A stretch of 64,000 nt of DNA from Aquimarina pacifica (GCF_000520955.1 NZ_JACC01000015.1:58501-122500); one strand, 5' to 3'. Positions 27,420-36,753 are shown, counted from the stretch's first letter. Program-made: numbers and translations. Notes: generated by a model not told the origin, from the sequence alone.

Positions 27420-29048
27420 TTAAGCTTGGATAACACCAAGATTGAATTTCTTTTCTATTGGTGCATGATTGGCTGCTTCTATTCCCATCGAAATAATTGA
27501 TCTGGTATCTAATGGGTCTATAATTCCGTCTGTCCAGATTCTCGCAGCTGCATAATATGGTGAGATTTGCTCATCATATTTTGATTTAATTTTATCGTAT
27601 AGCTTTTTTTCGTCTTCTCCAGAAATGGTTTCTCCTTTTTTCTTTAGAGAAGCAGTTTCTATCTGTAATAAAACCTTTGCGGCCTGCGATCCTCCCATAA
27701 CTGCAAGTTCTGCACTTGGCCAAGCATAAATTAATCGAGGATCATATGCTTTTCCGCACATAGCATAATTACCTGCACCATAAGAGTTTCCGATGATAAT
27801 TGTAAATTTAGGTACTACACTGTTACTAACAGCATTAACCATTTTGGCTCCATCTTTTATAATACCACCATGTTCGCTTTTGCTTCCCACCATAAAACCA
27901 GTGACATCCTGAAGAAAAACAAGAGGTATCTTCTTTTGATTACAGTTTGCAACAAACCTTGTCGCTTTATCAGCAGAATCTGAATATATAACACCACCAA
28001 ATTGCATTTCTCCTTTTTTGGTTTTTACAATTTTACGTTGATTAGCCACAATGCCTACGGCCCATCCATCTATTCTGGCATATCCTGTTATAATTGTTTG
28101 GCCATAACCGGCTTTATATTCTTCAAAATCAGAGTTGTCGACCAATCGATCAATGATTTCCATCATATCGTATTGTTCATTTCTGGCTTTGGGTAAAATA
28201 CCATAAATTTCTTTAGGGTCTTTTTTGGGTTGAGTAGGTTTACTTCTATTAAATCCTGCTTTATCAAAATCACCAATTTTGGACATAATGTTTTTGATGG
28301 TATCCAATGCATCTTTATCGTCTGTTGCTTTGTAATCTGTAACACCAGAAATTTCGCAATGTGTCGTTGCTCCTCCTAAGGTTTCATTATCTATACTTTC
28401 TCCTATGGCAGCTTTAACCAAGTAACTTCCAGCCAGAAATATACTTCCTGTTTTGTCTACAATCAATGCCTCATCACTCATGATCGGAAGGTAAGCTCCG
28501 CCAGCTACGCAGCTACCCATGACGGCTGATATTTGAGTGATACCCATACTACTCATAACCGCATTGTTACGAAAAATTCTTCCAAAATGTTCTTTATCAG
28601 GAAATATTTCATCTTGTAAGGGTAAGTAAACACCCGCACTATCAACAAGGTAAATAATAGGAAGTTTATTTTCGATAGATAATTCTTGAGCCCTTAAGTT
28701 TTTCTTTCCAGTGATGGGAAACCAAGCACCCGCCTTTACCGTTGCGTCATTGGCTACGATAATACATTGTTTACCGCTTATATACCCTATTTTAACGACA
28801 ACACCACCACTTGGGCAACCACCATGTTCTTGATACATATTATCCCCGGCAAAAGCACCTATTTCAATTGGTTTCTTATCATTGTCAAGGATATAATTAA
28901 TTCGTTCTCGGGCGGTCATTTTACCCTTGTCATGAAGCTTTTGTATTCGTTTTTCTCCTCCTCCTAACTTCACCTTGGTCAATCGTTGTCGTAAATCAGA
29001 TACTAGAAGCTTATTATGATCTTCGTTCTTATTGAAGTTAATATCCAT
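27420..29048 (-). CDS. Acyl-CoA carboxylase carboxyltransferase (beta) subunit
   Basis: 542-residue protein of the biotin-dependent carboxyltransferase family (PccB/MccB/AccD type), with the two crotonase-like halves: N-terminal (ARERINYILDND, VVKIGYISGKQCIIVANDATV, MGSCVAGGAYLPIMSDEAL) and C-terminal (VGIVANQRKI, IPLVFLQDVTGFMVGSKSEHGGII, GNSYGAGNYAMCGKAYDPRL). It transfers carboxyl from biotin to an acyl-CoA such as methylcrotonyl-, propionyl- or acetyl-CoA; which one cannot be read from the motifs. No biotin carboxylase subunit is adjacent. It is the first gene of a minus-strand operon with LytS/LytT-type genes. Confidence 0.9.
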   Translation of the reverse strand: MDINFNKNEDHNKLLVSDLRQRLTKVKLGGGEKRIQKLHDKGKMTARERINYILDNDKKPIEIGAFAGDNMYQEHGGCPSGGVVVKIGYISGKQCIIVANDATVKAGAWFPITGKKNLRAQELSIENKLPIIYLVDSAGVYLPLQDEIFPDKEHFGRIFRNNAVMSSMGITQISAVMGSCVAGGAYLPIMSDEALIVDKTGSIFLAGSYLVKAAIGESIDNETLGGATTHCEISGVTDYKATDDKDALDTIKNIMSKIGDFDKAGFNRSKPTQPKKDPKEIYGILPKARNEQYDMMEIIDRLVDNSDFEEYKAGYGQTIITGYARIDGWAVGIVANQRKIVKTKKGEMQFGGVIYSDSADKATRFVANCNQKKIPLVFLQDVTGFMVGSKSEHGGIIKDGAKMVNAVSNSVVPKFTIIIGNSYGAGNYAMCGKAYDPRLIYAWPSAELAVMGGSQAAKVLLQIETASLKKKGETISGEDEKKLYDKIKSKYDEQISPYYAAARIWTDGIIDPLDTRSIISMGIEAANHAPIEKKFNLGVIQA

Positions 29049-29412
29049 TTGTGTGTATTGTTTGCACGAAAATACAAAAAACGAAGAGTTTTATGAGTAT
29101 ATCAAAACTAATATGAATAAGATATCATCTGTACTCTTGGGATCTTTATTTCTGAACCACTAATAAACAGATTTTTAGAATAAAAAAAGGGGGCTTTAGT
29201 TGTTATGTTTCTAGTTTTGGATGTCTTGGTTTAGTGTTATTGTTTATAGTTGTTATGTTATAATGTGTTAACTTATAAAGAAAAGGGGAGCGGAGAGTTA
29301 TATTAGAAAACTATTCTTTAGCCCCCGTTTTCGTTACAATTTGTTATTCTGAAAACAGTAAGTTCACACAATCAATAGTGGTATTAATGTCTTGCAAATA
29401 AGAAGAATGATT
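29049..29412. other. Intergenic spacer with a short direct repeat
   Basis: 364 bases between the carboxylase gene (upstream side, minus) and a minus-strand membrane protein gene. No coding region seen. TAGTTGTTATGTT occurs at 29197-29209 and again at 29247-29259. AGGGGGCTTT at 29188 and TAGCCCCCG near 29318 could pair over about 120 bases. The carboxylase promoter must lie at the low-coordinate end, but no exact -7 box was found. Confidence 0.5.
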
Positions 29413-29862
29413 TTATGTTAATTTAAAAAAACCTTTGAAATAATATGTATACACATATCTCCAAGGGATTACTAATAAATTCAGAACTATACCGGCAATA
29501 CAAATAAAAAGAAATGATTCTAAATTTTCATTGAGCAGATCATTATTTTTAGCAGGCAAATAGGTTCCTATAATCCAGGTAGTTTTATACAATAATTGAA
29601 GCAATAATACGGGAATTAGTTTTAGAGGAAATCTAATACCTAAAAAATTCAATAGAGAAAAAGATGCCCAAAAACTGATAGCTACGCCTGTTAAAGTATC
29701 CATTTGCTCAGTAGGAAAAAAAATAGCCGACCAATTATCGGATACCAAGCTGATAAAATTAATAAAATAAAGTATACGCATAATGTGCAATCGCCATTTG
29801 GGAGGGTATAAAGGCATAACATTATTAGAAAGTCTTTTTGTTGTCTCTTGTTGTGATTTCAT
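29413..29862 (-). CDS. Small membrane protein of unknown function
   Basis: 149 residues with a polar N-terminus (MKSQQETTKRLSNN) and about four hydrophobic segments (ILYFINFISLV, VAISFWASFSLLNFLGI, LIPVLLLQLLYKTTWIIG, LESFLFICIAGIVLNLLVI). Not recognised. No catalytic motif is visible. It stands alone on the minus strand. It is probably real because the frame is uninterrupted, membrane-like and flanked by long non-coding regions. Confidence 0.65.
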   Translation of the reverse strand: MKSQQETTKRLSNNVMPLYPPKWRLHIMRILYFINFISLVSDNWSAIFFPTEQMDTLTGVAISFWASFSLLNFLGIRFPLKLIPVLLLQLLYKTTWIIGTYLPAKNNDLLNENLESFLFICIAGIVLNLLVIPWRYVYTYYFKGFFKLT

Positions 29863-30288
29863 GATTTTGGTGTTTTTTGGTAGACATCTTGGTTTCTTTT
29901 ATAAGAGACGAGGTTTTTTGTAAAAAGGTTGTCTAGTGATTTTTATAAAACGTAATTTATTGTCCGTTTTGATGTTTTCTTAGTCCAAAAAGTAGAAGTA
30001 GTAATATACTTGGATAGGTGTTTTTAATGTGGAAATACGCATTACTCAAAAAAAATGCCTCCTACTTATTTGGATCGATTTTATAGATAATTTTCTCTGT
30101 TTACACAGGGTTTTTGTTTAAGTGTTGTTATTAGCTATAACATTGTAAAATTTGTTATAAAAATAGAGCGTTGAATGATTTTGCAGGACAAGAAGCTGGC
30201 AAAAACGTGTATTTTGCACATAAAATACCGATATTTGTAGCCGCTCTTTTAAAAATGAAGGAGTATACTAATAACTAAATAATGATTT
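29863..30288. other. Intergenic spacer between divergent genes
   Basis: About 425 bases without a recognisable gene. CTCTGT-TTAC-ACAGGG followed by TTTTTG at about 30095-30115 could be a weak plus-strand hairpin, though no gene ends before it on that strand. GATATTTG at 30229-30236, one base off the -7 consensus, could belong to the small membrane protein gene downstream. I see no known ncRNA. Confidence 0.45.
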
Positions 30289-30471
30289 ATGGGAATGAAT
30301 AAGAATACGGTGTTGGCCTGGGCAACTTTTATAATGATATTCGTGGGGCTATCACTTATTGCGCTGGGAGCATTTAGATATAGAGATGTTTCGGGATATG
30401 GTTTTGCAGCTGTAGGTGTTGGATTTTTTGCAATAGCGTGGGTTTTTAATGCTCTAAAAGGAAGAGTTTAA
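30289..30471 (+). CDS. Small two-helix membrane protein (CAL67264-type)
   Basis: 60 residues with two hydrophobic helices (VLAWATFIMIFVGLSLIAL and GFAAVGVGFFAIAWVF). I recall this as the flavobacterial 'CAL67264 family membrane protein', usually found next to ettA as here; its function is unknown. It starts at ATG 30289, 121 bases upstream of ettA on the same strand. The small size makes a spurious ORF possible, but the composition and the position argue against it. Confidence 0.75.
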   Translation: MGMNKNTVLAWATFIMIFVGLSLIALGAFRYRDVSGYGFAAVGVGFFAIAWVFNALKGRV

Positions 30472-30591
30472 TTTCGTACTGCTTTTTTAGTATTAGATTC
30501 ATTTTTCTTGAAAATAACATCATTGAGTTGCTTTCAATTCATAGATTTTAATTAATAATTACACTATCATTTTAAAATAATATAAAGGCTT

Positions 30592-32283
30592 ATGTCAGAC
30601 GATAAAAAAGTAATCTTTTCTATGTCTGGAGTTACAAAAACGTATAAAAGCGCAAATACTCCAGTACTTAAAAACATATATCTAAGCTTTTTTTATGGTG
30701 CGAAAATAGGGATTCTTGGTCTTAACGGATCTGGTAAATCTACACTATTAAAAATTATAGCTGGAGTCGATAAGAACTATCAGGGAGATGTTGTATTTGC
30801 CTCTGGTTATTCTGTTGGTTTTTTAGAACAAGAACCTCAGTTAGATCCCGATAAAACAGTACTCGAAGTGGTTAAGGAAGGCGTTGCCGAAACAGTTGCT
30901 GTTTTAGACGAGTACAATAAAATTAATGATATGTTTGGTTTACCAGAAGTCTATGAAAACCCTGATAAAATGCAGGAGCTTATGGATAAACAAGCAAACT
31001 TGCAAGATCAGATTGATGCTAGTAACGCATGGGAATTAGATACCAAGTTAGAAATAGCAATGGATGCTTTGAGAACTCCTGATTCTGATAAAAAGATTAG
31101 CGTTTTGTCTGGTGGAGAAAGAAGAAGAGTTGCCTTGTGTCGTCTTTTATTAAAAGAACCCGATGTTTTACTATTAGATGAGCCAACGAACCACCTTGAT
31201 GCTGAGTCTGTTCATTGGTTAGAGCATCATCTTCAAAATTATAAGGGGACGGTAATTGCTGTAACACATGATAGGTACTTCTTAGATAATGTGGCAGGAT
31301 GGATACTAGAGTTAGATAGGGGAGAAGGTATTCCCTGGAAAGGAAACTATTCATCTTGGTTAGATCAAAAGGCAAAAAAATTAGCACAAGAACAAAAACA
31401 AGCGTCTAAACGTCAAAAGACATTAGAGAGAGAGTTAGAATGGGTGCGTATGGCACCAAAAGGACGCCAAGCAAAGCAAAAAGCACGTCTTAGTAATTAT
31501 GATAAATTATTAAGTCAAGATCAAAAACAAGTAGATGAGAAACTAGAAATTTATATACCAAATGGTCCTCGATTAGGAACAAATGTTATAGAAGCTAGTG
31601 GAGTTAGTAAAGCTTTTGGTGATAAGCTATTATATGAAGATCTTAATTTTAACTTACCACAAGCAGGAATTGTGGGAATTATAGGTCCGAATGGAGCAGG
31701 TAAAACGACGATTTTTAAGATGATAATGGGAGAGGAACAACCTGATAAAGGAAGTTTTAATGTCGGAGAAACCGCTTCTATAGCGTATGTTGATCAAAGT
31801 CATAGTAATATCGATGTAGAAAAAACAATATGGCAAAATTTTAGCGATGAGCAAGAGTTAATTATGATGGGCGGCAGACAAGTAAACTCACGTGCATATT
31901 TGAGTCGTTTTAATTTTAGCGGTAGTGAACAGAATAAGAAAGTATCTACTCTTTCTGGAGGAGAACGCAACCGATTGCATCTTGCCATGACACTAAAAGA
32001 AGAAGGAAATGTACTGTTGTTAGATGAGCCAACAAATGATCTTGACGTTAATACACTAAGAGCGTTAGAAGAAGGTTTAGAAAATTTTGCAGGATGTGCC
32101 GTTGTTATATCTCACGATAGATGGTTTTTAGACAGAATTTGTACCCATATTTTGGCATTCGAAGGAGATTCTCAGGTATATTTCTTTGAAGGAAGTTTTT
32201 CTGATTATGAAGAAAATAAGAAGAAACGTTTAGGCGGTGATTTGATGCCTAAGAGGATTAAATACAAAAAGTTAGTAAGATAA
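30592..32283 (+). CDS. ettA: Energy-dependent translational throttle protein EttA (ABC-F)
   Basis: 563 residues with two ABC ATPase domains and no membrane helices. Walker A motifs GLNGSGKS (43-50) and GPNGAGKT; signatures LSGGERRR and LSGGERNR; Walker B LLLDEPTNHLD and LLLDEPTNDLD. Between the domains lies a basic arm/linker (AKKLAQEQKQASKRQKTLE, MAPKGRQAKQKARL) typical of the EttA subgroup, which gates the ribosomal E site in response to ATP/ADP ratio. Length and domain order fit EttA closely. Confidence 0.94.
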   Translation: MSDDKKVIFSMSGVTKTYKSANTPVLKNIYLSFFYGAKIGILGLNGSGKSTLLKIIAGVDKNYQGDVVFASGYSVGFLEQEPQLDPDKTVLEVVKEGVAETVAVLDEYNKINDMFGLPEVYENPDKMQELMDKQANLQDQIDASNAWELDTKLEIAMDALRTPDSDKKISVLSGGERRRVALCRLLLKEPDVLLLDEPTNHLDAESVHWLEHHLQNYKGTVIAVTHDRYFLDNVAGWILELDRGEGIPWKGNYSSWLDQKAKKLAQEQKQASKRQKTLERELEWVRMAPKGRQAKQKARLSNYDKLLSQDQKQVDEKLEIYIPNGPRLGTNVIEASGVSKAFGDKLLYEDLNFNLPQAGIVGIIGPNGAGKTTIFKMIMGEEQPDKGSFNVGETASIAYVDQSHSNIDVEKTIWQNFSDEQELIMMGGRQVNSRAYLSRFNFSGSEQNKKVSTLSGGERNRLHLAMTLKEEGNVLLLDEPTNDLDVNTLRALEEGLENFAGCAVVISHDRWFLDRICTHILAFEGDSQVYFFEGSFSDYEENKKKRLGGDLMPKRIKYKKLVR

Positions 32284-32310
32284 TTAGTACTGAGTTTTTA
32301 TAAAAAACCT

Positions 32311-33003
32311 ATGAGTTTATCCCAAATAAAAGTAATTGCCTTTGATGCAGATGATACATTATGGGTGAACGAGACTTTTTTTAGAAAAGCAGAAGAAGAA
32401 TTTTGTATTTTATTAGAAGCGTATATGCCAAAAGAAGAGGCAAATACGCTTCTTTTTGATATAGAAATGAAGAATTTGCCATTGTATGGTTATGGTATTA
32501 AGCCTTTTACACTCTCATTGATAGAAGCTGCAATTACTATTTCTAAGGGTAATTTAGAAACTGAATTAATCCAAAAGTTGATCGAAAAAGGAAAACAAAT
32601 GCTTCTTGAACCTGTAGAGTTAATAGATGGGATTGATCGTACTCTTAATGAACTGTCTAAAAAATATCGCTTAGTTATGGCGACCAAAGGTGACTTGTTA
32701 GATCAGGAACGAAAATTAATTAAGTCCGGATTAGAGAAGTATTTTCATCATATAGAGATTGTTTCTGATAAAACTGAAAAACAATATCGTAAACTCATTC
32801 GTCATCTTGATATTACAGAACAAGAATTTTTGATGGTGGGTAATTCTTTAAAATCAGACGTTATACCTGTGCTTAATATTGGTGCACACGCTTTTCATAT
32901 TCCTTTTCATACAACTTGGGTACATGAGATGGTTGATCAAGAAGTTTGTCATCCAAATTTTAAGAGTTTTACCCAAGCAAGTGAATTATTGACTATTTTG
33001 TAA
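32311..33003 (+). CDS. HAD-superfamily hydrolase
   Basis: 230 residues. Catalytic motif I FDADDTLW (D12 nucleophile, D14 acid/base); motif III lysine and motif IV in the VGNSLKSDVIP region; cap helix region near 30-80. Typical of the subfamily IA phosphatases (Gph/YjjG-like). The substrate is unknown. The gene follows ettA by 27 bases and is convergent with the pseudouridine synthase gene. Confidence 0.88.
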   Translation: MSLSQIKVIAFDADDTLWVNETFFRKAEEEFCILLEAYMPKEEANTLLFDIEMKNLPLYGYGIKPFTLSLIEAAITISKGNLETELIQKLIEKGKQMLLEPVELIDGIDRTLNELSKKYRLVMATKGDLLDQERKLIKSGLEKYFHHIEIVSDKTEKQYRKLIRHLDITEQEFLMVGNSLKSDVIPVLNIGAHAFHIPFHTTWVHEMVDQEVCHPNFKSFTQASELLTIL

Positions 33004-33048
33004 TTTAGTCACTAATGTTTATAAATTGATAGCTTACAACTAATTTCC

Positions 33049-33645
33049 TTATTGTACATTATTCGGTTCTAGTATTTTCACTTCTCCTATGTGCATATCC
33101 TCTAGATATATGTTGCCGATACGAACACGTATTAATCGAAGCGTTGGAAAGCCAACAGCAGAAGTCATTTTTCTAACCTGACGAAATTTACCTTCATTAA
33201 GTGTAATTGACACCCAACTTGTAGGCCCATGTCTGCTATCTCGTATTTTTTTTGATCTTTGAGGAAATATAGGAGGGGTATCTAGTTTTTTGGCGGCACA
33301 TGGTTTTGTGCTATATTTTTTACCATCAAAACCAATTTCTACCCCCTGTATAAGCAAATTAATGGCTTCTTGAGTTATATTACCATCTACTTGGGCATAG
33401 TATTCTTTTTCGATTTTTTGGCTGCAAATATAATTACTGATTTTTCCGTCGGTAGTTAACAATAGTAATCCTTCGGATTTTTCATCCAACCGACCGATAG
33501 CCATAACTCCCTCAGGAAAATCAAATAGCTCACCTAACAATTTTTTAGAATTTTGCTTTTGTCCATTATTAACAAATTGACTTAAGTAACCATAAGGTTT
33601 ATAAATCATAAAATGGAAATGATTTTTTTCTAAATCTTTATTCAT
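33049..33645 (-). CDS. rRNA pseudouridine synthase (RluE/RsuA family)
   Basis: 198 residues, an RsuA/RluB/E/F-family enzyme without an N-terminal S4 domain, which is the RluE form. The catalytic motif GRLDEKSEGLLLLTTDG is at 51-67 (D54 catalytic), with an early YKPYGYLSQF segment and the C-terminal KFRQVRKMTSAVGFPTLRLIRVRIG signature split here as FRQVRKMTSAVG and LIRVRIG. It isomerises a uridine in rRNA, most likely 23S. No operon partner: it lies opposite the HAD gene, 45 bases apart. Confidence 0.9.
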   Translation of the reverse strand: MNKDLEKNHFHFMIYKPYGYLSQFVNNGQKQNSKKLLGELFDFPEGVMAIGRLDEKSEGLLLLTTDGKISNYICSQKIEKEYYAQVDGNITQEAINLLIQGVEIGFDGKKYSTKPCAAKKLDTPPIFPQRSKKIRDSRHGPTSWVSITLNEGKFRQVRKMTSAVGFPTLRLIRVRIGNIYLEDMHIGEVKILEPNNVQ

Positions 33646-34081
33646 TTATGATGTATTTATTCAATTTTGGACTTAAATTACAAAATAGGATAAGAAGACT
33701 TTTGAAAGCTAATTAATGGCTGCGAAATTACGGATTTATGATGACCTATGGGGTTTTAGAAAACGATTTTATAAGATTATTTAGTGTCTATTTGGTTTTA
33801 GGGATCCTAAATTTTTTTTATAAGTGTTAAATATGAAAGATAATAACGAATTAACTAAAGTCTTTTTTAATATTAAAAAGTATGACCTATCTTTGTGACA
33901 GTTTTACATGTGTAAAACACAATTATATTTCCTCGTTATTGCGACAATTGGGTAAATTATAAGGTGAAGCAATCTTGATATTGTCATTTTCTAAGCATTC
34001 CTATAGTATTTCAATGACAACCGTACTATCTATAGGTTCAAATTAGATTCAATTTTAAAAAAAAAAGAATAAAAATAAAAT
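33646..34081 (+). promoter_or_regulatory. Promoter region and long leader of the cold-shock gene
   Basis: 436-base spacer with an exact -7 box TATCTTTG at 33888-33895 and a TTT (-33) about 19 bases upstream. Just after the -7 lies the near-perfect inverted repeat GTTTTACA-TG-TGTAAAAC at 33901-33918, near the expected start site. This leaves a leader of about 175 bases before the ATG. Cold-shock mRNAs often have long structured leaders, but the regulatory role here is inferred. The 33646-33840 part is otherwise featureless. Confidence 0.55.
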
Positions 34082-34531
34082 ATGGCAAAATCACAACAGA
34101 CATTTAGCAAGATAGAAAAAGAGAAGAAGAAGCTAAAAAAGCGCGAAGAAAAACAAAAGAAAAAACTAGAGCGCAAAGCTAATTCTAATAAGGGTAATGG
34201 GTTAGATAGTATGATTGCTTATGTTGATGAGAACGGGTATATGACAGATACTCCGCCAGACCCTACTAAAAAGAAAAAGATTAAAGCAGAAAATATTGAG
34301 ATAGGTGTTCCTAAGCGAGAGAAAGAAGAATTCGACCCCGTAAAAAATGGAAGAGTAGCCTTTTTTAATGACTCAAAAGGGTATGGATTTATTAATGAAG
34401 AAGAAACACAGGAACGTTATTTTGTGCATGTTAATGGATTACTACAAGAGGTAAGAGAGAATGATAGAGTTACCTTCGAACTTGAACGTGGCCCAAAAGG
34501 AATGAATGCCGTCCGTGTCAAAAAAGCATAA
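34082..34531 (+). CDS. Cold-shock-domain RNA-binding protein with basic N-terminus
   Basis: 149 residues. The first ~35 are very rich in Lys/Glu/Arg and predicted helical (KIEKEKKKLKKREEKQKKKL). The C-terminal half (about 87-149) is a cold-shock domain with RNP1 KGYGFI (99-104) and RNP2 YFVHV (113-117). The family binds single-stranded RNA/DNA, and the basic tail may strengthen RNA or ribosome binding. It is longer than CspA (about 70 aa), as in several Bacteroidota. Terminator at 34598. Confidence 0.92.
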   Translation: MAKSQQTFSKIEKEKKKLKKREEKQKKKLERKANSNKGNGLDSMIAYVDENGYMTDTPPDPTKKKKIKAENIEIGVPKREKEEFDPVKNGRVAFFNDSKGYGFINEEETQERYFVHVNGLLQEVRENDRVTFELERGPKGMNAVRVKKA

Positions 34532-34597
34532 ATACGATATCTTATACATTCTATAATTTTTTTAGAGAAGTATTAAACAACAAAATTGTTATAAGTA

Positions 34598-34630
34598 AAA
34601 ACTCACTATTAAGTAATAGTGAGTTTTTTT
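34598..34630 (+). terminator. Terminator after the cold-shock-domain gene
   Basis: AAAACTCACTATT and AATAGTGAGTTTT form a 13-base perfect stem with AAGT loop; the 3' arm runs into a T-tract. It lies about 65 bases after the stop codon at 34531. Confidence 0.88.
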
Positions 34631-34824
34631 ATGTATTTCATACTGATACCACTAAGGTTTTACTTTTGATTAACCGTGAGTAAATAAAAAAATAAATCAT
34701 GTTTTGTACTAAGAGAAAGCAATTCGTTGCTACTGTAATATTATTTTTAGTGCATTTCTAAGCTTTATTAAAAGTCTAAAAAGTGTTTGTATTGTAAGGA
34801 ATGGTAGAAGAAAATGGATTAACA

Positions 34825-34852
34825 AAAAGGCCGTCTGAAAAGACGGCCTTTT
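34825..34852 (-). terminator. Terminator of the TlpA-family gene
   Basis: AAAAGGCCGTCT and AGACGGCCTTTT pair over 12 bases with a GAAA loop. Read on the minus strand, the hairpin runs into TTTTTGTT. It lies 25 bases past the end of the minus-strand TlpA gene, so it is assigned to that gene, though it is symmetric enough to also act on the plus strand. Confidence 0.88.
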
Positions 34853-34877
34853 ATATTATAAAAATACGATTGATTTT

Positions 34878-36014
34878 TTAGAGTGATTTTTGTTCAAGAA
34901 GTTCAGATATTTTATCTTCTAATGCTTGACCTCGAAGGTTTTTCGCAATTATATTTCCTTTATTATCAAGAATGAATGTGGCAGGTATTGATCGAATACC
35001 ATAGGCTCTGGCAATAGGTTCTTGCCAGAATTTTAAGTTAGAAACATGATTCCATTCTAGATTATCTTGAGCAATTGCTTGTGTCCATGCATCTTGTTTC
35101 TTGTCTAGAGAAACTCCGATAATATTAAGACCTTTGTCATGATACTTGTTATAAAGCTTTACCACATTTGGGTTTTCTATTCTGCAAGGTTTGCACCAAG
35201 ATGCCCAAAAATCAATGATTGTAATTTCACCGAGAGATTCTTTCAGTGATAGTAACTTCCCTTCTGGTGTCGGAGCAGAAAAATCTTGTGCTGCACTACC
35301 AATTTCAATTTTCTTTTGAGTCGATTTAGAAACTTGATTAGAAATAAGTTGATTTAAGTTTTTACCAAGTCTAGAGGTTTTTACTGTATCGTCAACAGCA
35401 TCAAATTTTTCTTTAGCTTGCGATGCAGGTATTTTTTTTAAATTTAATAAATCCGTAATTGCTAGCACAGAAATAAGAGAACTAGGGTTGTTGTTCATCA
35501 TTTCTTTTCTATATGAATCTTCCTTTTCTACCAATTCTTCTCTTTGAACACTTATTTTTACTGCCTTTTCAGACTCACCTGCTTTCGAAGCAGCTTGATA
35601 TTCTCTATTTAGTTTGAATTTTTCGTCACTATAATTCTTAATTGTTTTTAAGTAGCCAAAAAATAATTCATTTTCAGTTCCCCCCTTTACAATTGATGAG
35701 CGCATACTATCTTTATAGATAGTCATTTCGATAGGATTATTTTCAGCTAAAAATAATACATTCCCTCGTAGATCTTTAAAAGTTATGTAATTAAAGTCAT
35801 TAGTTTCTGGCGGTGGGAGAGCGATTTTAAATTTTTGCTCTTGTATAGTTGTAGAATCTATAATTATTGGCCTGTTAGACTGGCTAATAGCATTTATATA
35901 CACAGTGGTTCCTTCTTCAAACCCTAATGTATCAGCTGTTATCATATATCCTTTTTGATCTTTTTGACAAGCTACAAGTAGGAAAGTTGTAACGATCAAT
36001 GCAATTCTTTTCAT
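34878..36014 (-). CDS. TlpA-like thioredoxin lipoprotein (DUF4369-type)
   Basis: 378 residues. Lipoprotein signal peptide with lipobox LVAC (Cys16). The N-terminal half is DUF4369-like beta sandwich (GTTVYINAISQSNRPIIID), then a helical region (about 140-230), then an AhpC-TSA/thioredoxin domain with active site WCKPC (C274, C277) and cis-Pro at IPATFIL. Such proteins act as envelope disulfide oxidoreductases, often linked to cytochrome maturation or to growth under oxidative stress; the substrate is unknown. It stands alone on the minus strand. Confidence 0.9.
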   Translation of the reverse strand: MKRIALIVTTFLLVACQKDQKGYMITADTLGFEEGTTVYINAISQSNRPIIIDSTTIQEQKFKIALPPPETNDFNYITFKDLRGNVLFLAENNPIEMTIYKDSMRSSIVKGGTENELFFGYLKTIKNYSDEKFKLNREYQAASKAGESEKAVKISVQREELVEKEDSYRKEMMNNNPSSLISVLAITDLLNLKKIPASQAKEKFDAVDDTVKTSRLGKNLNQLISNQVSKSTQKKIEIGSAAQDFSAPTPEGKLLSLKESLGEITIIDFWASWCKPCRIENPNVVKLYNKYHDKGLNIIGVSLDKKQDAWTQAIAQDNLEWNHVSNLKFWQEPIARAYGIRSIPATFILDNKGNIIAKNLRGQALEDKISELLEQKSL

Positions 36015-36285
36015 AATAGTTAGATTAATTCAGCGTAAAAATAAAGAATCAATAGTATATACTCCAAAAATTAACGTGATAGATAAAAATAATTGGTAAG
36101 ATCTTAAGAAAATTTGATTTGATATTAGCATATAGATCTGATATCCCCAAGTTCGAAGGGTAAATACGGTAAGAGTTGAAAAATTAGTGCTAAAATAAAA
36201 AGCAACTCAGAAAAAGTATAACCTTTTTCGAATTGCTTTGTTAGTATAGTCAAAGTACTTAAGCACTTTTTCTAGTTTTTTTCTT

Positions 36286-36753
36286 TTAAAAATCTGGGGT
36301 AACACTACTTATTTCAGAAGGAATGAATGTATTGGTATTAACAACCATGGTTGGGTTATTAATATTTTCATAAACATATTGACGGCTCGTAATTTTCTGG
36401 GAATTTCCAGAAATTGACGACTTCATTATAATAGAAGGTTGTTTGTCTTTTTCGCCTTCTTTTAAAGTAGTAATAGGTGAATCATAGGAACCATTTGCAA
36501 TCACTCTGGATCCACTATCAATGATAAAAGTAATTTCGGTATTGTTTTTACTCTTTAATTGTACGCCTTCTTCAATTATTAATACCGATCCATTAGAGAT
36601 GGTAATATTGTCATCGATAATATAGGTTGTATTTTTGTTTAGCGTTGTGTTTTTTAGTAAAATTTTTGGAAGTATTTCTTGATCATCTTGGGCATTTATC
36701 AAATTAACAGCTAGAAATAATACGATAATTAGGGGTATGTAGTTTGTTCTCAT
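36286..36753 (-). CDS. Short secreted beta-helix-like protein
   Basis: 155 residues. Signal peptide ends near NAQ (residue ~22). The mature part repeats short strands with Ile/Val and turns of Asn/Gly: TTYIIDDNITISNGSVLII, VQLKSKNNTEITFIID, SRVIANGSYDSPIT. That is the kind of segment that begins right-handed beta-helix domains in Bacteroidota ('ITIENGATLTIEPGV' type), but here it is cut short to 155 residues with no repeat expansion. Function unknown. No family name that I recognise. Confidence 0.6.
   Translation of the reverse strand: MRTNYIPLIIVLFLAVNLINAQDDQEILPKILLKNTTLNKNTTYIIDDNITISNGSVLIIEEGVQLKSKNNTEITFIIDSGSRVIANGSYDSPITTLKEGEKDKQPSIIMKSSISGNSQKITSRQYVYENINNPTMVVNTNTFIPSEISSVTPDF

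Noticed and set aside
30095..30115. CTCTGT-TTAC-ACAGGG with T-run as a terminator or small RNA end
   Set aside because: The stem is short with a G-T pair and no plus-strand gene ends before it; kept only as a comment in the spacer entry.
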